Below the pieces are notes generated by a model. The model made no database searches. It saw only the letters and a program-made list of their open reading frames with translations, and was not told the DNA's origin. Shown here piece after piece: positions 21,001 to 33,000 of a stretch of DNA of 64,000 nt. Source of the stretch: Antennarius striatus (Eukaryota > Chordata > Actinopteri > Lophiiformes > Antennariidae); NCBI RefSeq assembly GCF_040054535.1, contig NC_090785.1, positions 11,551,001 to 11,615,000 of the forward strand, given 5' to 3'. The stretch's first letter is position 1; each line of letters opens with the position of its first letter. The position numbers and the translations under genes are program-made.

Positions 21001-24000
21001 ATGTACTTGTCGTCAAAGTCGACCACATTTACAGCAGCCCGGTGTCCAACAAGGACACGGCGTAGACTGATGTCAGTAGGAGAAGCCATATCCCAAACAG
21101 CAATAGAACGGTCTTTGGAGCAGGTGACCATCAGGCCGTTAGCAAAGCGCAGGTGCAGAACTGCCTCGTTGTGGTGGATCAGTGTATTCAGTACTTCACC
21201 TGTCGTCACCTCCCACACTCTGCAGAAGAGGATAGATAAAAAGTCACAATATGGAGGGATATGTGAGGAAGACAAACCAGTTGTTAGGAGTGAAAAGAGC
21301 AGACATGGGCAAAGCAAAATAAAGGGGACAGAAAAGTTCAGTGTAAAAGGGAGGAAGAATAGGGATGTGGACAGGGGTGTATGAAAGAAGGAAATGACAA
21401 AGGGGTGAGAAAAATGAAAAAGGTAGGAGGAAAGGGTGAGTAGGAAAGAAAAACAAGATAGGGTAATGGAGAGTGAAAAAGACATGCAATGAGAGCAAAG
21501 GAAAAAGAAATACAATGGAGACATGAGAGAGAATTGTTTATTAGCAATAGAGAGTCACCCACAGGGCTGTGAAGAACATGTTACTGAACTGCATGGCTGG
21601 GCAGAGTCAAATGCAGAACATATTGGAAAAGCTGACAGCCAAGCCCACAAATAAAGTGCCTGTCAAGCAGTTGCTAAGGAAGTGAAGTCACATTTTCCTT
21701 GGATAGCACCCAGTGTGTATGGCTGAAGTGTGAAGTAATAAGAGAATTAATATTGAGCTTCTGTGTGCAGCAGCCAAGCAAGTGTCAACATACATACAAA
21801 AGCCAGGTTTTTAAATATTTTCACTAAAATATATCACATGTTCAGTAGTGATAGCTTAACCAAGCAAAGTCATGATAAAATACTTAATGTTGTAATATGG
21901 TTAGGCGGCTTACAAATAAATATATCAAATGATCCTTTTAAACTCTCGATTAAATCAGAAGTATTTAACCTGTTTGATGTATTTTTCACATAATACTTCA
22001 CCCTTAAAATCCTGGAATGGTTTTTGCAGCTGTGTGGATGAGCTACTGAAAATATCCTTCATATACACTCCTGTTTGAACAACTGAACTAAGCGGCAGCA
22101 ACATTACACATTACCAATAAACCACTATTGATAAGTATGATTCATCATAATTTAAGTATGGTCATGTGTGTCCGACCTGTGAAACATGTTTCAATTTTCA
22201 GTTCTAGACCTTCACAGCGTGATGCCCATTACTCAACCTTTGCTTTAGTGTACATGTAACTAAATAGACAATGTTACCTTTCTGTCATTTTTAATATGTT
22301 CTGTTAGAAATGAACACAATAAATATGAAGAAGTTTCCTGGGTATTTAATTTTCTGCTTTGAGTTATAGCAGTTTTCAAGAACAAAAAAAACTGCAGCAA
22401 AAGCTGTTTAATTATTTTTGCCAGTTTCATTTTCACTCCAAATTAATGAAATAAATCTCACTGATATGTTTGACTTAGACTGTATCAAAGTCCATGCTAA
22501 TTGATCATTTGAGAACTGCTCAATGGACACTGATACAAAAGTGTTCAAGCATAAAGTCCTTTATACCAACAACCATTACAGGACCAGAAAATGGTATGAA
22601 AATTAGAATGCCTCATACTGCTACGAATGTCATTTGACCTGTACGGATGTACTGATTTCCTTCCACTGAATTCAAAAGTCAGACTTTTTGTGATTGTTAC
22701 TTTTATTGTCCAGTGTGAAAAAAAGTATAATTAACAGTAACAAACTTCATTCAGTTGTAAGATTCTTTGAAATGTGTTGCTTACTACCAAGATGCATCGT
22801 ACCTCACAGTTGAATCCGAAGACCCAGTGACGATGACCCTCTCGTCATACTGCAGACACAACACTGAGCCTGTGTGACCAGTCAGTATTTTCAGACACTC
22901 CAGAGACTGCTTATCCCAGATCTTTTACATAAAAAAGACAAGGAGTAAAAAAAAAGGGGGGGTGAACAGAAGTGAAGCAATAAGAAGGTAAGAGATAGAT
23001 GAGGACACAGAGACAGAGGGAAAATAAGTGGCTGTCAAAAAGGTTCCACATTTGGGTCATCATAAGAATGGCCTATTCTCTTAGTAGCGTTCATGCCCCA
23101 TTTCCCCACTGCTGTGCTGATCTGTGTTGTACTAACAGCTATTCAGCTCTGCCTCCTCCCCTGCTTTTAATCATCATCATCTCCCTTTCCAGACAAGACT
23201 GATAAGTCAAAAACACAATGGGTCAGGAGTCGAGCCATTTTATCCACCAATTCACTTGTTCTTTGGTCTCAATGTCAGCTGATTTAGCTCAGCAATAAAT
23301 AAGATGGTAAGCTAACCTGACCCAGAAGAAAATATTCAATTCATAAATAGACAAAACCAGGTTGGAAGAAAACCACACATACAGCCCACATGTTATGCTC
23401 TCTACCCTGCTGCTGCTTTAACTCATTAGCAGGATTGATGTTAATTACTCTTACATGCCCGATCTCGTGAAGACTCACTCCCCCTCTCAAATATACAACA
23501 ATTAATGTAAAGATCGCAAAAATGCAGTTAAGTTTCTTTGATACCAGCGCATATATATATACCGCATCACTATGAAAAAAAAAGAAAAAAGAATGTAGTA
23601 GCATGCCTTTGTCAATATTTTGTTCAACTCGGTGCAACATTAAATTATTGTTACCATGTTAACTCCCAAGACTAGTGAGGAGTTGATGTTGAGAAAAAAA
23701 GGACGAACTGTAGGTGACAATTGATTCTATAATATTTACCATACTGACTGGCGCAGATGACATGACCAGACAGCCTGCTACTTTGCTTTTGTACTGAATA
23801 CATGTTTTCAGCTGTCATTTTAGGAAATAACTTTTTGTTCCCAGGAGCTGTCTGTACAAAAGCCATCCATTTAGGCAGTAACGACAGAGATGATTTGAGA
23901 AATCAAAAAGATAAAGTGGGCCAAGTGTACAATTTCATGAACTTCTTATTGTTGGTTTTCAAAAAGACAAAACAAAACTCACCTTAATTGAATTGTCTCT

Positions 24001-27000
24001 AAGGCCACTGATGATTTTGTCATCGTCATACTGGAGACAGTAAACCCCTTTGCTATTTTCTGAGCGACACTGAATCCTCTGCAAGTTGTGTCTGCCGCAT
24101 CGCCAATTAGCCTCGATAGTCTGAAGAACAGAGGAAGAAACAAATGAAAATTGCGACAAAAACATAAGGCAAACAAAACACAATAAAAAGAGAAGTAGAG
24201 CAGTGGAGACAGGAGGGAAATGCCACATTTCCCTCCTGAACAGTCTCTCTGTAGAACAGTCTCTGTAACATAGAACTGTCTCTCTGTAACATTATGTATA
24301 TATTCACTGGTGTTCAAGATTTTGTTAATATACATTTTATAGACTAATTTGAGCCTCTCACATCTGTGATGTGCGCTTTGAACACAGGTGTGCTATGTTA
24401 AAAGCGCAGGTATATGATCCCAGTGTACCCCTCAGAGCATCCATCCTTTTGCGCTGCGGAGAGCGCTGTTAGTGGAAAGCAAGAGAGAAAACTAATATAA
24501 TCTGGTACAAGTGTTCTAACTATCTTCAGCAGCAGTTATCAGGGGTGCAGTGGATGTCTGAGCAGCCTACGGACTCATATTCAAGCTCTCCCATATTTCA
24601 ACAGCCTCTGCTTTAATTACTTTTACTTGTTTTTGGTCATGTAGAGACACAACTTATACCCTGCCATTCTGTTGCTCCTGCATTTTTCTGCATACCATGA
24701 AGAAAGGCTGACACATGTTTATTAACTACTATGACAGTTCCTGACTTCTCTCTTCAGCTAAAACAGCAGCATATGTTGTCAAATGGATTTCAGTGTAGAA
24801 AACAAACAAACAAAAAAAACAGGGAACACTTGAAAATGTATCAAATCTATTGTGTCACATAAATAGTAAAGTTAATTGCAATTATTCTTCACGAGACTTA
24901 AAACTATAAAGTACCAACTAATACCAAATAGATGTGCTTTATGATTAGTCAGAAAAAGTTTGACTGAATGCTTCTAATCCCTATATGTACCTATTCTTAC
25001 CAACAGTAAATGTTTAAAAAACAACATTAATGGATTAAAATGATATGCTATAACAGTCCATGCAGAATTGTTGCTGTGTATTTTATTGTGTTAAGTAAAA
25101 TTCCTTAATATCATAAACAAATGTCCTGTTCATACTGAACTCCATCATTGTCTTACCTCTATGTCTTGAATGATCTTGGGATAAAGGGAGTGATAGTAAG
25201 AGTTGGGTGGGACTTCTGCTGTGCGATTCTTGAACAGATATTTTTCCCTGGGGTTAAGAAAAAACAACAACACAAGAGTTCTTTTTTGCAGTCCTGAATT
25301 TCTTTTTTTCATCTACAATAGATAATACACTTCAAAGACAAATCCCACTAAGAGAATGAACTTGTATCCACAAAAACTAAAACAGATTATTTAAGTTCAG
25401 TAGCAAACACATGAATTTACTACTGGTTTGTGTGTAGGAAGTTGAATATTTGATATCCATCTACTCCAAAACTCAAATCTACCACACAAAACAAAAATAA
25501 GACCCCTGAGTCTGTATGTGTATGTAATAATGGTCATTCTCACCACTGGTGTCTTTCAGACAGGCCTTTCCACAGTGGGTCGGTGCGGACCATACGTTCA
25601 ATCAGCTTCTTCCACAGCATACCCTCAGAAATTACTCTTTGCCATTCCTTACACACCAGTTCTGCTGAACATAGCGAGCGTGCATCAAGGAAAGACAGGA
25701 TGTTCTCTGCTATGTGATCTAAGCCTTGGGCTGGAGGAAAGAAGACAACAGGATTAGAAAGTGATTTCTGCAAATTTTATTTCATCTGTGCTCACGTTTC
25801 AGTGTTTTCAGATATTTTTATTTAAATGGAAATGTTTAGAACAATATTTGTATTGCTAATCTAAATTAAATCCTAGTTCTATGTTTTTGTTGTGTTCTCT
25901 AAAAGGAGGCTTATTTACAGTAAAATACAACTTCCTAAAACAACAGACAAAATCAGGGCATTATTCAAATGATGAGCTTTTGTCCAGTTACATTGCAGTT
26001 AGTGAAGCCTGAGATCACATTAGAGTTAACGTGACAGTCCATCTATAATTGTACCTGGCAGCGCAGTGATGAAGTCCCTCTGCAGCATTGGCTTGAGGTA
26101 AGAGTTAATGTGGCCATGCTGGTAGTGGCACATACGGGAAATCAGGCGCTCGACAAACTCCACCTGGTCAGCTTCGGACCATTGGTCAAATAGGGTGATG
26201 CAGTGTTCCTTCTCCTTCTCGTAGTTCCCCTCTGAAGGTCGCTTGCGGGACCCAACAACAGGACCATTACTAAGCTATCAAGAAATGGGACACATTCAGA
26301 TAAATTAAATATCTTATACATCTCTGTAACAACCTTGACAGAAGAAAACAGGCTATCATACAAGAAATATCAGTCGGATCCACTCTTCCAGTCTTAGGTG
26401 CTGCATACAAATTAGTGTTTCCTCTGTCATCCCCCACTCCACAAAATTATGATTGGATACACAAATGGACCACAAACGTACCTTGAGAACCGTGGTCTTC
26501 TTTGGCGAGAGATCATCTACAAGGTTCTGTGATTCCATCCCTGATGTGTTCTATACAAAAAGAACAAAACAAAGAAAAGGTGTGGGTCAGTGTTCTTTGC
26601 TCTTGGCATCTTTGTTAAAAGCACTGCATCAGTGAAGTAGTGTGAACAGCACTGGATATAAGAGTGCCACAAAAACAGCCAAGGGTAGTCATCATGACTT
26701 CTGAGGCGTGCACGCAAAAACACTCGTGCATACACACACGTATGGAGTGGAAAGAAAACAGCACTTCAAAAAAAGGAAATCTATTTGTTTGCTTGTCTGT
26801 GATGTGGGCTAAGTAGTCTGGACAGGAAATTAAACTGCAGCATCTTGGGTATATCACTGGCGGCAGCAAAGGCATGACTGTAATGATGCGAATCTTGCAG
26901 CATGTAGAGAAGAGACCAAAAATTTTTAAAAAATGGAGGTAACCAGACCCCACCCATTATTTCAGTCACTGAATAAATAAAGATTCACATATTGACAATA

Positions 27001-30000
27001 ACCACCAATGTGATCACTCACCAATCCATCTTAAAAGGAAACTGCATCAAAAATTATGATAAGTAATATGTAAAAAAAACAATGACTGGTGGGGCCATGT
27101 GTAAATTAGATGAAGGTAGGTCATAGATCAAAGCCAGACGAAAAGTAATCCTTGCTTGTCCCTCCGTTCGTTTGCACGACCGAAATCATAATGATAATCA
27201 TAAGAGACCTGTACTGATCGGTACTTTATATAATGTACATTACAGATCAAAGTACATCAAAGTACATCAAAGGTAGATCAAACCCAGCTTAATGGTAATG
27301 CCTGTTTGCCCCTCCATTCGTTTGCACAATCGTAATAATAGCAACAACAACAAGCATATATTACCATTAGTCTGGGTTTGACCTTGTGTAAATTGCAATT
27401 TACACAAGGTGGAAGCCAGACTAATGGTATAACAATAATAACTAGTGGGGCCTTGTGGAAATTGCAATTTACAACTTAAAATAGTTACATCCCGCTTCAA
27501 AGTGGTGATGTATTGTGATCGTCAGTGTTTGTGTTTTCCTTAGTCCACCAAATATCTTTGCAACCGTTGCAGATAGAAAGACGAAAAAAAGCACATTACT
27601 TGAGCGGCAAAGGGGATGAAAGATGGTGTCCTTGACCTTGAAAAAACTAGGTCATGGTCAAATTTCAACTTTTTTACACTCAGGAACCAGATAAGATAGA
27701 AAGATGAGGGAGGCCAGTGTGAGTATGACGAGTGCTTTGATCTACCTATGCACTAGCTTTGATCTATGGTCAAAGCGGGAAAAGTGGTACACCACCAACA
27801 CCGTTTACAGTAGAGGTGGGGAGCTGCTGACCTCAACTGAGTATATTGTCGAGTGGTGGAAGGAATACTTTAAGAATCTCCCCAATATCTCACTACCATG
27901 TCTTCCATGGAAGAAGCAGAGGCTGAGGTCTCAGTCTCCTGGTGAAAGTCTATTCCAGGCAACTGGAGAAGAGGATTAGACCAATAGTCCAAACTTGGAT
28001 CGAAGAGGAACAATGCAGTTTTCATCCTGCACTGGACACTGAACCAGCTCTACACTCTCCATTGAGTGATTGAGGGTTTGTGAAAGTTTGGCCAAATAGT
28101 CCGTAACTGCTTTGTGGACCTGGAGAAGACATTCAATTCAACCTTGTCCCTGTGGGGAGTGCTCCGGGAGTATGGTGTTCAAGATCCTACAGTGCTCCGA
28201 GAGAATACCAAGGGCTGTCCGATGCCTGTATGACCAAAGCCTGAGCTTGGTTTGCTTTGCCGAAAGTCAGACCTACTGCATCAGCCCATCTCCAGCACTC
28301 ATCTCTCCCAACTTGCTCTTGTACATGTCTCTGTGAGCATCTCAGCATGTCAGGTTTTGCACCCCTTAGATACTTCACTGTTTATCATGGCTGATAAAGC
28401 AAAGGTTATTGCTAGTGATATTGGCAAAAACCACAAGGCTGGTGAAGATAGTGGTAGTGGCGAGGATCTCTCCAATGACAACTCTGACCCTCACTGGCAA
28501 TAACTTCTCCCTCTTCTTCTTCCTTTGCTCTAAAGGTAAGTTACATTACGGTGCTACAGTACGGGTATACCTCACCCTAAGACATGTTCATAAAAAATTA
28601 TTGTAACTTGAAAGGTCTTTCAAGCATCTACACAAAACCATAGACTGTCAAGCAACAAAATCAAAATATTGCATTCCTTGTTATATATTATGCTCTCAGG
28701 TGCAGCTGAGGATAAGCTTGACTTTGGATGTCCACACAGGCCAACTTGTACCAAAATGTTTGCATAAACTAAAATTTAACAAAAAATATGCTATAGAAAC
28801 CCTAAAAGAATGAGGAGAATCAGTAGAACCTTGTCAGGGAATAACAATATGTGAGATATATCAAAATAGGCTGGCAATTTTCTGAGATAGTCAGTGCCAT
28901 CTCAGAACTGTGTAGGTCACAACTGAACAATGATCAAACTCTTTGTTAGCTATGTTGGCAAAGTTGAAAAGAAGCCTTTCTGTCTATATTCTCTGATATC
29001 TAATCCCCTTCATACCATTTCTCTTGTACAGTACAGAATGCGTTCAGCTTTCCAAATTTACATAAATCTTCCATCGCTAGCAGTGTGACTCTGAAGTGTT
29101 GTACTGTACGTTTGCAAGTTTTCTTCCCAACAAACCCCACAATGTTGATGAAATATTCTGCACTGTCAAAGGCACCTGTGGTAGCACCCAAAAGGCAAAA
29201 GAAGACACTAACCATCGTACAAAAAGCTGGACGTCTGGATACCCTAAAGTAAAAGTTATGCAGCTTTGGGGCGCCAATATGTAATAAATTAATGTTTGTC
29301 ATAATGTTTGTCATAAAGTAGGAGGAAAATTACAAGGTTGACAAAAATAAGTTTCAAGAAGAAGGCAAAAAGTGCTGCAAATTACGCAACAAGACCGTCA
29401 TAAGGATGGAGGCTGCTATAGCATTGTGGATCAGTCACTGCAGAAGAAAGAACATTATGCTGGATACCAACATTATTCGTACATAAATTTTTGTATACTT
29501 TAGTAATCCCCGAAGGGAGATAAATAATACCACACTAATTTTTCTGCTAAGTTTTGAACTTTGAGTGTTTACAAAAGAAAGAAAATTGAGATAATGTTAA
29601 TGCCTGTCTTATAAGATTGTATTAAGTCTGCAGCAAGAGATTTTACAGCTTTAACAACATCTATAATTCTTCTAAAAAAAATAAAGTTGAACATGGATTT
29701 TGCATCTCGCAGGTTATTTTTAGAATGTACCTCGTTCATTAACGAGGGACCACTCTATGTCAAAAGGTTAAAAAAAAAAATAGAGAGAAAAACCAACAGA
29801 TGCTTGTTCTGAGTGTTTGCATTAAACTCAACACACAGACAATGAATGATCATGTACCAAGATCAAAGACAGGACAGGAAGCCAAAATGAGCTTGTTGGT
29901 TTTAATGGTCATGCACAGCAGAACAAGAAATGTATGAACAATTAAAAACAAGTATATGGTTTAGCCAGGCAGGCAGGCAAGCAAGCAAGTAATCTGTCAA

Positions 30001-31213
30001 AACTTGAAGACCCCCACCTCAGCCCTCACACCTCCAAGTAGAAGGAGGTATTCTATGGTACTCCCTGCACCCAACCCTCCACTCGGGTTAATATTATTCA
30101 AATATTTTACAATTCAAACTCATCTGACTGAAAAATCCAATTTAAATACATGGAACAATTGCATTTCAACTCTTTAGGAAGCATATGACCTAATTTAGAT
30201 GCAAAAACTGTGATTTCCCATGATTATAAAGAAGAAAATTACAGTTTATAAAACTATAATTTTGTTTCAAGCAGACGGCTTGAGAGTGCTCCAGAGGGGA
30301 ATCTGAGAGCAATGTGCTTCCAACAGGGAGGATATGACAACGGACAGTGAGGAGCCAGTAGGGTGAGGGGGTGACTGGGCACTGTCTGCACCAAGGTGGT
30401 ATGAGTAGTAGTGTGAAGTGGGTGAACAAAAGTGAAGGGCTAGGGGATGGAGAGGGAAGAAGGGAAGGGAGAGGAGGAGCAGCAGAATTAAGAGGAGAGA
30501 GGCAGAACCTGGTTGTGAGCCCGGGTGGAGGGGATGCTCTGCAGGCACCTGAGTGCACACAAACTCTCAGCCACCGAGGAGCAGCCCAGCCAGAGAGAGC
30601 GAGGTACAGAGCACTGTGTGAAAGAGAGAGGAAGGGAGGAGGAGAACAAAGTGGACAGGGTGAGGGAGGAGAAAAGGGAGAGCGAAAGACCAGAGATGAG
30701 AAGCAAAGGAAAAGTAGGGGGGGTGGTTTAAGAAACCAAAGGGAATGAATGAAGGGATGGATGGATCAATGGATGGGCCGATGGATGAACATGGAAAGGA
30801 ATTGTGAAGATCAGGACAGAATTTTTAAAAAAATGTAAGGATTCAAAAATAATGGGGGGAAAACAAATAAAATATAGGGTGAAATTGAGAGAAGGTAGGT
30901 TTGTAACCATCAAAAGTGAAGAGAGAAGAAAGGAGGAGGTGGGGAACAGTGAAGGGAAAAACCAGTATTAGAGCTACACACATATTGGCACAGTGAGCGC
31001 AGGAACACACACCTCTTCACACACAATGTACAGACTGAAACATACACACAGAGGCATCATTACACATGTTCCATATGAGGTTACGTAGAGAGGGAGTGGC
31101 AATGTGATTAATTATGAATTACTGATACTAAGTTTTTGCCAGACACCCCACCCGCTGTTCTGCCAACCCCAACTTGGTAAGCGGTTAGTGGAGAGCAATA
31201 GGACAAAATTATA

Positions 31214-31260
<47 letters not shown>

Positions 31261-32791
31261 CAGGCAATATTTTAAAAATGGTATCCCGAAAAGAGTGGAG
31301 GCCCAAAACAAAATGTGTAACACCTAGTAGATTAATATATATCAATAAGACATGATAAACCTTTATTAGTCCCACAGTGGGAAAATTTGCTAAATTTTCA
31401 ATGTAATATCATACAATTATATAAATATATTTGATCGTTCTTTGCAAAGAATAGACCTTAGGTTTAAATTTATTACAAGTACATGGACTATATGCAAACA
31501 GACGTCAAAATAATATGTCCACATAATGTAATTGCAATTAAGTTGTCTCATTTATGGTTATCCATTGTCCATAAGCACTGACGCAAAACATTTGAGACAT
31601 TCTTATATAGGCTCCAAATGCCAAGCCTGGCACATTTTATTATTCAAACAGATTTTTTGTTGTACCCAAACGTTTAACATAGCTTGCTTTGTCAGTAAGT
31701 TACGATAGAATTGATCTGTTTGAGGAACAGGCGGTAGTTCGGGATTACAGATGTGGAAAATGTATACTTACCACAATTTAATTGTGTCTATTAGTACGTT
31801 AATTAACTTAACACATTTGTGCCCTTTCGTATTTGGGTCTGCCTTGAAACCATTTTGACCCCTATTTAATATTAGCTATAAGCATGCTAACTCCAGCCCA
31901 GGTGACTAGCTAGAATAGGTACTGTATACTGCAATTTAACAAGAAATGTTTCTTAATCATTTATCCAATGCGAATGTCAGAAGAGATTAAAAGGATTGAT
32001 TATGGTTTGGGTTCTAACGGAGATTACACCAAGCAAATAAATTAACTGTTTTGGTATGGAAATGGATGTTAAGTGTATTTAGCATTTTCAGCATGCTAAG
32101 CTAATTGCTACCTCGCTAATCGTGGTAACGCTACGTGAATGAAAAACCAATACACTTCCTTCTACGCACTTTGAAATGTAAACAGACAGGCACCGTATTG
32201 TTAGAGTTTATGTGCGTCCCGTTGTATTCCAGAATCTTTTTTAATGTTCAACATACATATTATAATGTGGGTTATCGTGAAATATACAACATAACACACC
32301 ATAATTGTACGTGGTTAATCGCATTCTAGCCTGTTAGCTGAGCTAAGCTAAGCTTAGTATCATACAGGGCCCTGTTAAAGTGGCGCAGCGTCACCGCAGT
32401 GAACGATACCCCGAGAACCCTCGGCTGTCTTCGGCCGACGACTAAACATCAACCACTTCCTTTCCCGCTGTCGACCAAATTTATCCAAAACAACACGTTC
32501 AACACTTGCTGGATGCTTATCTATAAAAAATTTACATCAATCCATCCATTACATGTGACATTTTTAACAAAATGTATCGATAATTTCAGGCCCTCCTTCT
32601 AATTTGTGGTCCCCCCTCCTTTCTCCTCAACCTCACCCGACAAGCCGCTATAGCCCATTCCTACCGTCGACTCGACTCTCGGCGCTTCCCGAAATATTAG
32701 AGTGATACTGAACACTTCGGATGTTCAGTGTCATAAACGAAACGATCCTTACCATCAGTTCCAACGTTTTATCCTCCATCTCCGGCTCCAT
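18074..32791 (-). CDS. fbxw11: F-box/WD-repeat protein 11 (beta-TrCP2), twelve coding exons
   Basis: Coding exons in transcript order, high to low: 32791-32753, 26550-26482, 26274-26055, 25730-25544, 25247-25157, 24120-23983, 22921-22803, 21219-20970, 20269-20151, 19958-19848, 19759-19681 and 18235-18074. All splice phases agree, giving 527 aa (human isoforms are about 529-542). Domains in order: a variable N-terminus with SPKK; a dimerisation region (about 50-95, [20 protein letters not shown]); an F-box (about 113-160, [18 protein letters not shown]) that contacts Skp1; and seven WD40 blades (about 220-510, e.g. [33 protein letters not shown]). The family is the SCF substrate receptor for phosphodegrons of beta-catenin, IkappaB and others. 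The start has a strong context (AACATGG). Intron 1 is 6.2 kb and repeat-rich. Teleosts usually have a and b copies, which I cannot distinguish. Confidence 0.97.
18349..18828 (+). mobile_element. 5'-truncated LINE 3' end with 15-bp target-site duplication
   Basis: The insert at 18364-18813 is flanked by perfect copies of GAAACATTAATGTGA at 18349-18363 and 18814-18828. It encodes, in plus sense, the C-terminal part of a LINE ORF2-type protein ([15 protein letters not shown] and [11 protein letters not shown] motifs; frame about 18379-18756). It ends in a GAA-rich tail. These motifs recall RTE-like fish retroposons, but the clade call is tentative. It lies antisense in fbxw11 intron 11. Confidence 0.85.
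19194..19650. mobile_element. Mariner-like MITE with terminal inverted repeats
   Basis: Ends CAGTCAACCCTCGGTTTTCG and its near-perfect inverted counterpart (CGAAAACCGAGGTTTGACTG) are flanked by TA dinucleotides, the target duplication of Tc1/mariner transposons. Length is about 455 bp with no transposase frame, so it is non-autonomous. It lies in fbxw11 intron 11, ending about 29 nt downstream of the exon 11 donor. Confidence 0.85.
20495..20790 (-). repeat. Dispersed repeat family X, copy 1
   Basis: It shares long similar stretches with 27488-27770 and 42079-42352 in reverse orientation: TTGACCTAGTTTTC, CCCCTTTGCCGC and CTTTCTATCTGCAACGGTTG. It has no coding capacity and sits in the fbxw11 intron between exons 8 and 9. 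I do not recognise the family. Confidence 0.75.
21220..22802. other. fbxw11: fbxw11 intron between exons 7 and 8
   Basis: A 1.6-kb intron with correct splice borders. It is purine-rich on the plus strand near 21280-21520. No repeat family or exon was recognised. Confidence 0.7.
27060..27487. repeat. Tandemly repeated segment containing a 68-bp palindrome
   Basis: Two related segments about 145 bp apart share TCCGTTCGTTTGCACGA-like and GTAATCCTTGC / GTAATGCCTGT-like stretches (near 27140-27180 and 27285-27330). They are followed by an inverted repeat at 27362-27429. It lies beside copy 2 of repeat family X, so may be part of the same element or an internal duplication. It is in fbxw11 intron 1. 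Confidence 0.6.
27488..27770 (+). repeat. Dispersed repeat family X, copy 2
   Basis: It begins CATCCCGCTTCAAAGTGGTG, identical to the start of the copy at 42079, and carries TAGTCCACCAAATATCTT, CAGATAGAAAGACG and ACCTTGACCTTGA-like blocks in the same order. No ORF of note. It directly abuts a degenerate LINE fragment. Confidence 0.75.
27780..28340 (+). mobile_element. Degenerate LINE reverse-transcriptase fragment
   Basis: Plus-strand frames with stops and frameshifts contain LINE ORF2-like pieces: [22 protein letters not shown] near 27815-27880, then [12 protein letters not shown] and [14 protein letters not shown] near 28110-28195, and a [12 protein letters not shown] piece near 28228. The order matches the linker and RT domain of fish non-LTR elements. 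It is a dead copy in fbxw11 intron 1, antisense to the gene. Confidence 0.75.
28341..31200. other. fbxw11: fbxw11 intron 1, middle part
   Basis: No exon was recognised. A LINE-type 3' tail signature in minus orientation lies at about 29500-29526 (AATCCCCGAAGGGAGATAAA). A purine-rich stretch spans about 30420-30750. Human FBXW11 has alternative 5' exons, but I could not support one here. Confidence 0.5.
31216..31259. repeat. (CA)n microsatellite in fbxw11 intron 1
   Basis: A CA run of about 43 bp. Confidence 0.9.
31345..31392 (-). mobile_element. Solo LINE 3' tail remnant
   Basis: The reverse complement reads TCCCACTGTGGGACTAATAA, followed by AGG. This is a stem-forming 3'-end motif typical of several fish LINEs (Rex1/L2-like). 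Only the tail is recognisable. Confidence 0.5.
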
Positions 32792-33000
32792 GTTGACGAT
32801 CCCCCCCGACACTCGCAGTGAAAATGGAAACCCAGCCCTGCGTCGGCGGCCCGCAAATGCAGAAACGTCATTCACTTCGCTCAACCACACAGCTTTGGTA
32901 GGGCAGTGTCAAAAGGGTGGGTAGAGGATAGGAACACCCATGTAATATTAAACACTATGATTGGGTGGATTTTGTCAAAAGAGGCGTGGTTTCACAGCCT
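32792..33000 (-). promoter_or_regulatory. fbxw11: Probable fbxw11 promoter / 5' UTR
   Basis: A locally CpG-bearing stretch (for example CCCCCCGACACTCGC and GCGTCGGCGGCCCGC) lies immediately upstream of the ATG at 32791 on the minus strand. No TATA box was seen. The exact start site is unknown. Confidence 0.45.

Noticed and set aside
30371..30748. 125-codon Gly/Arg/Glu-rich frame in fbxw11 intron 1
   Set aside because: It arises from purine-rich sequence. It has no domain and no splice context.
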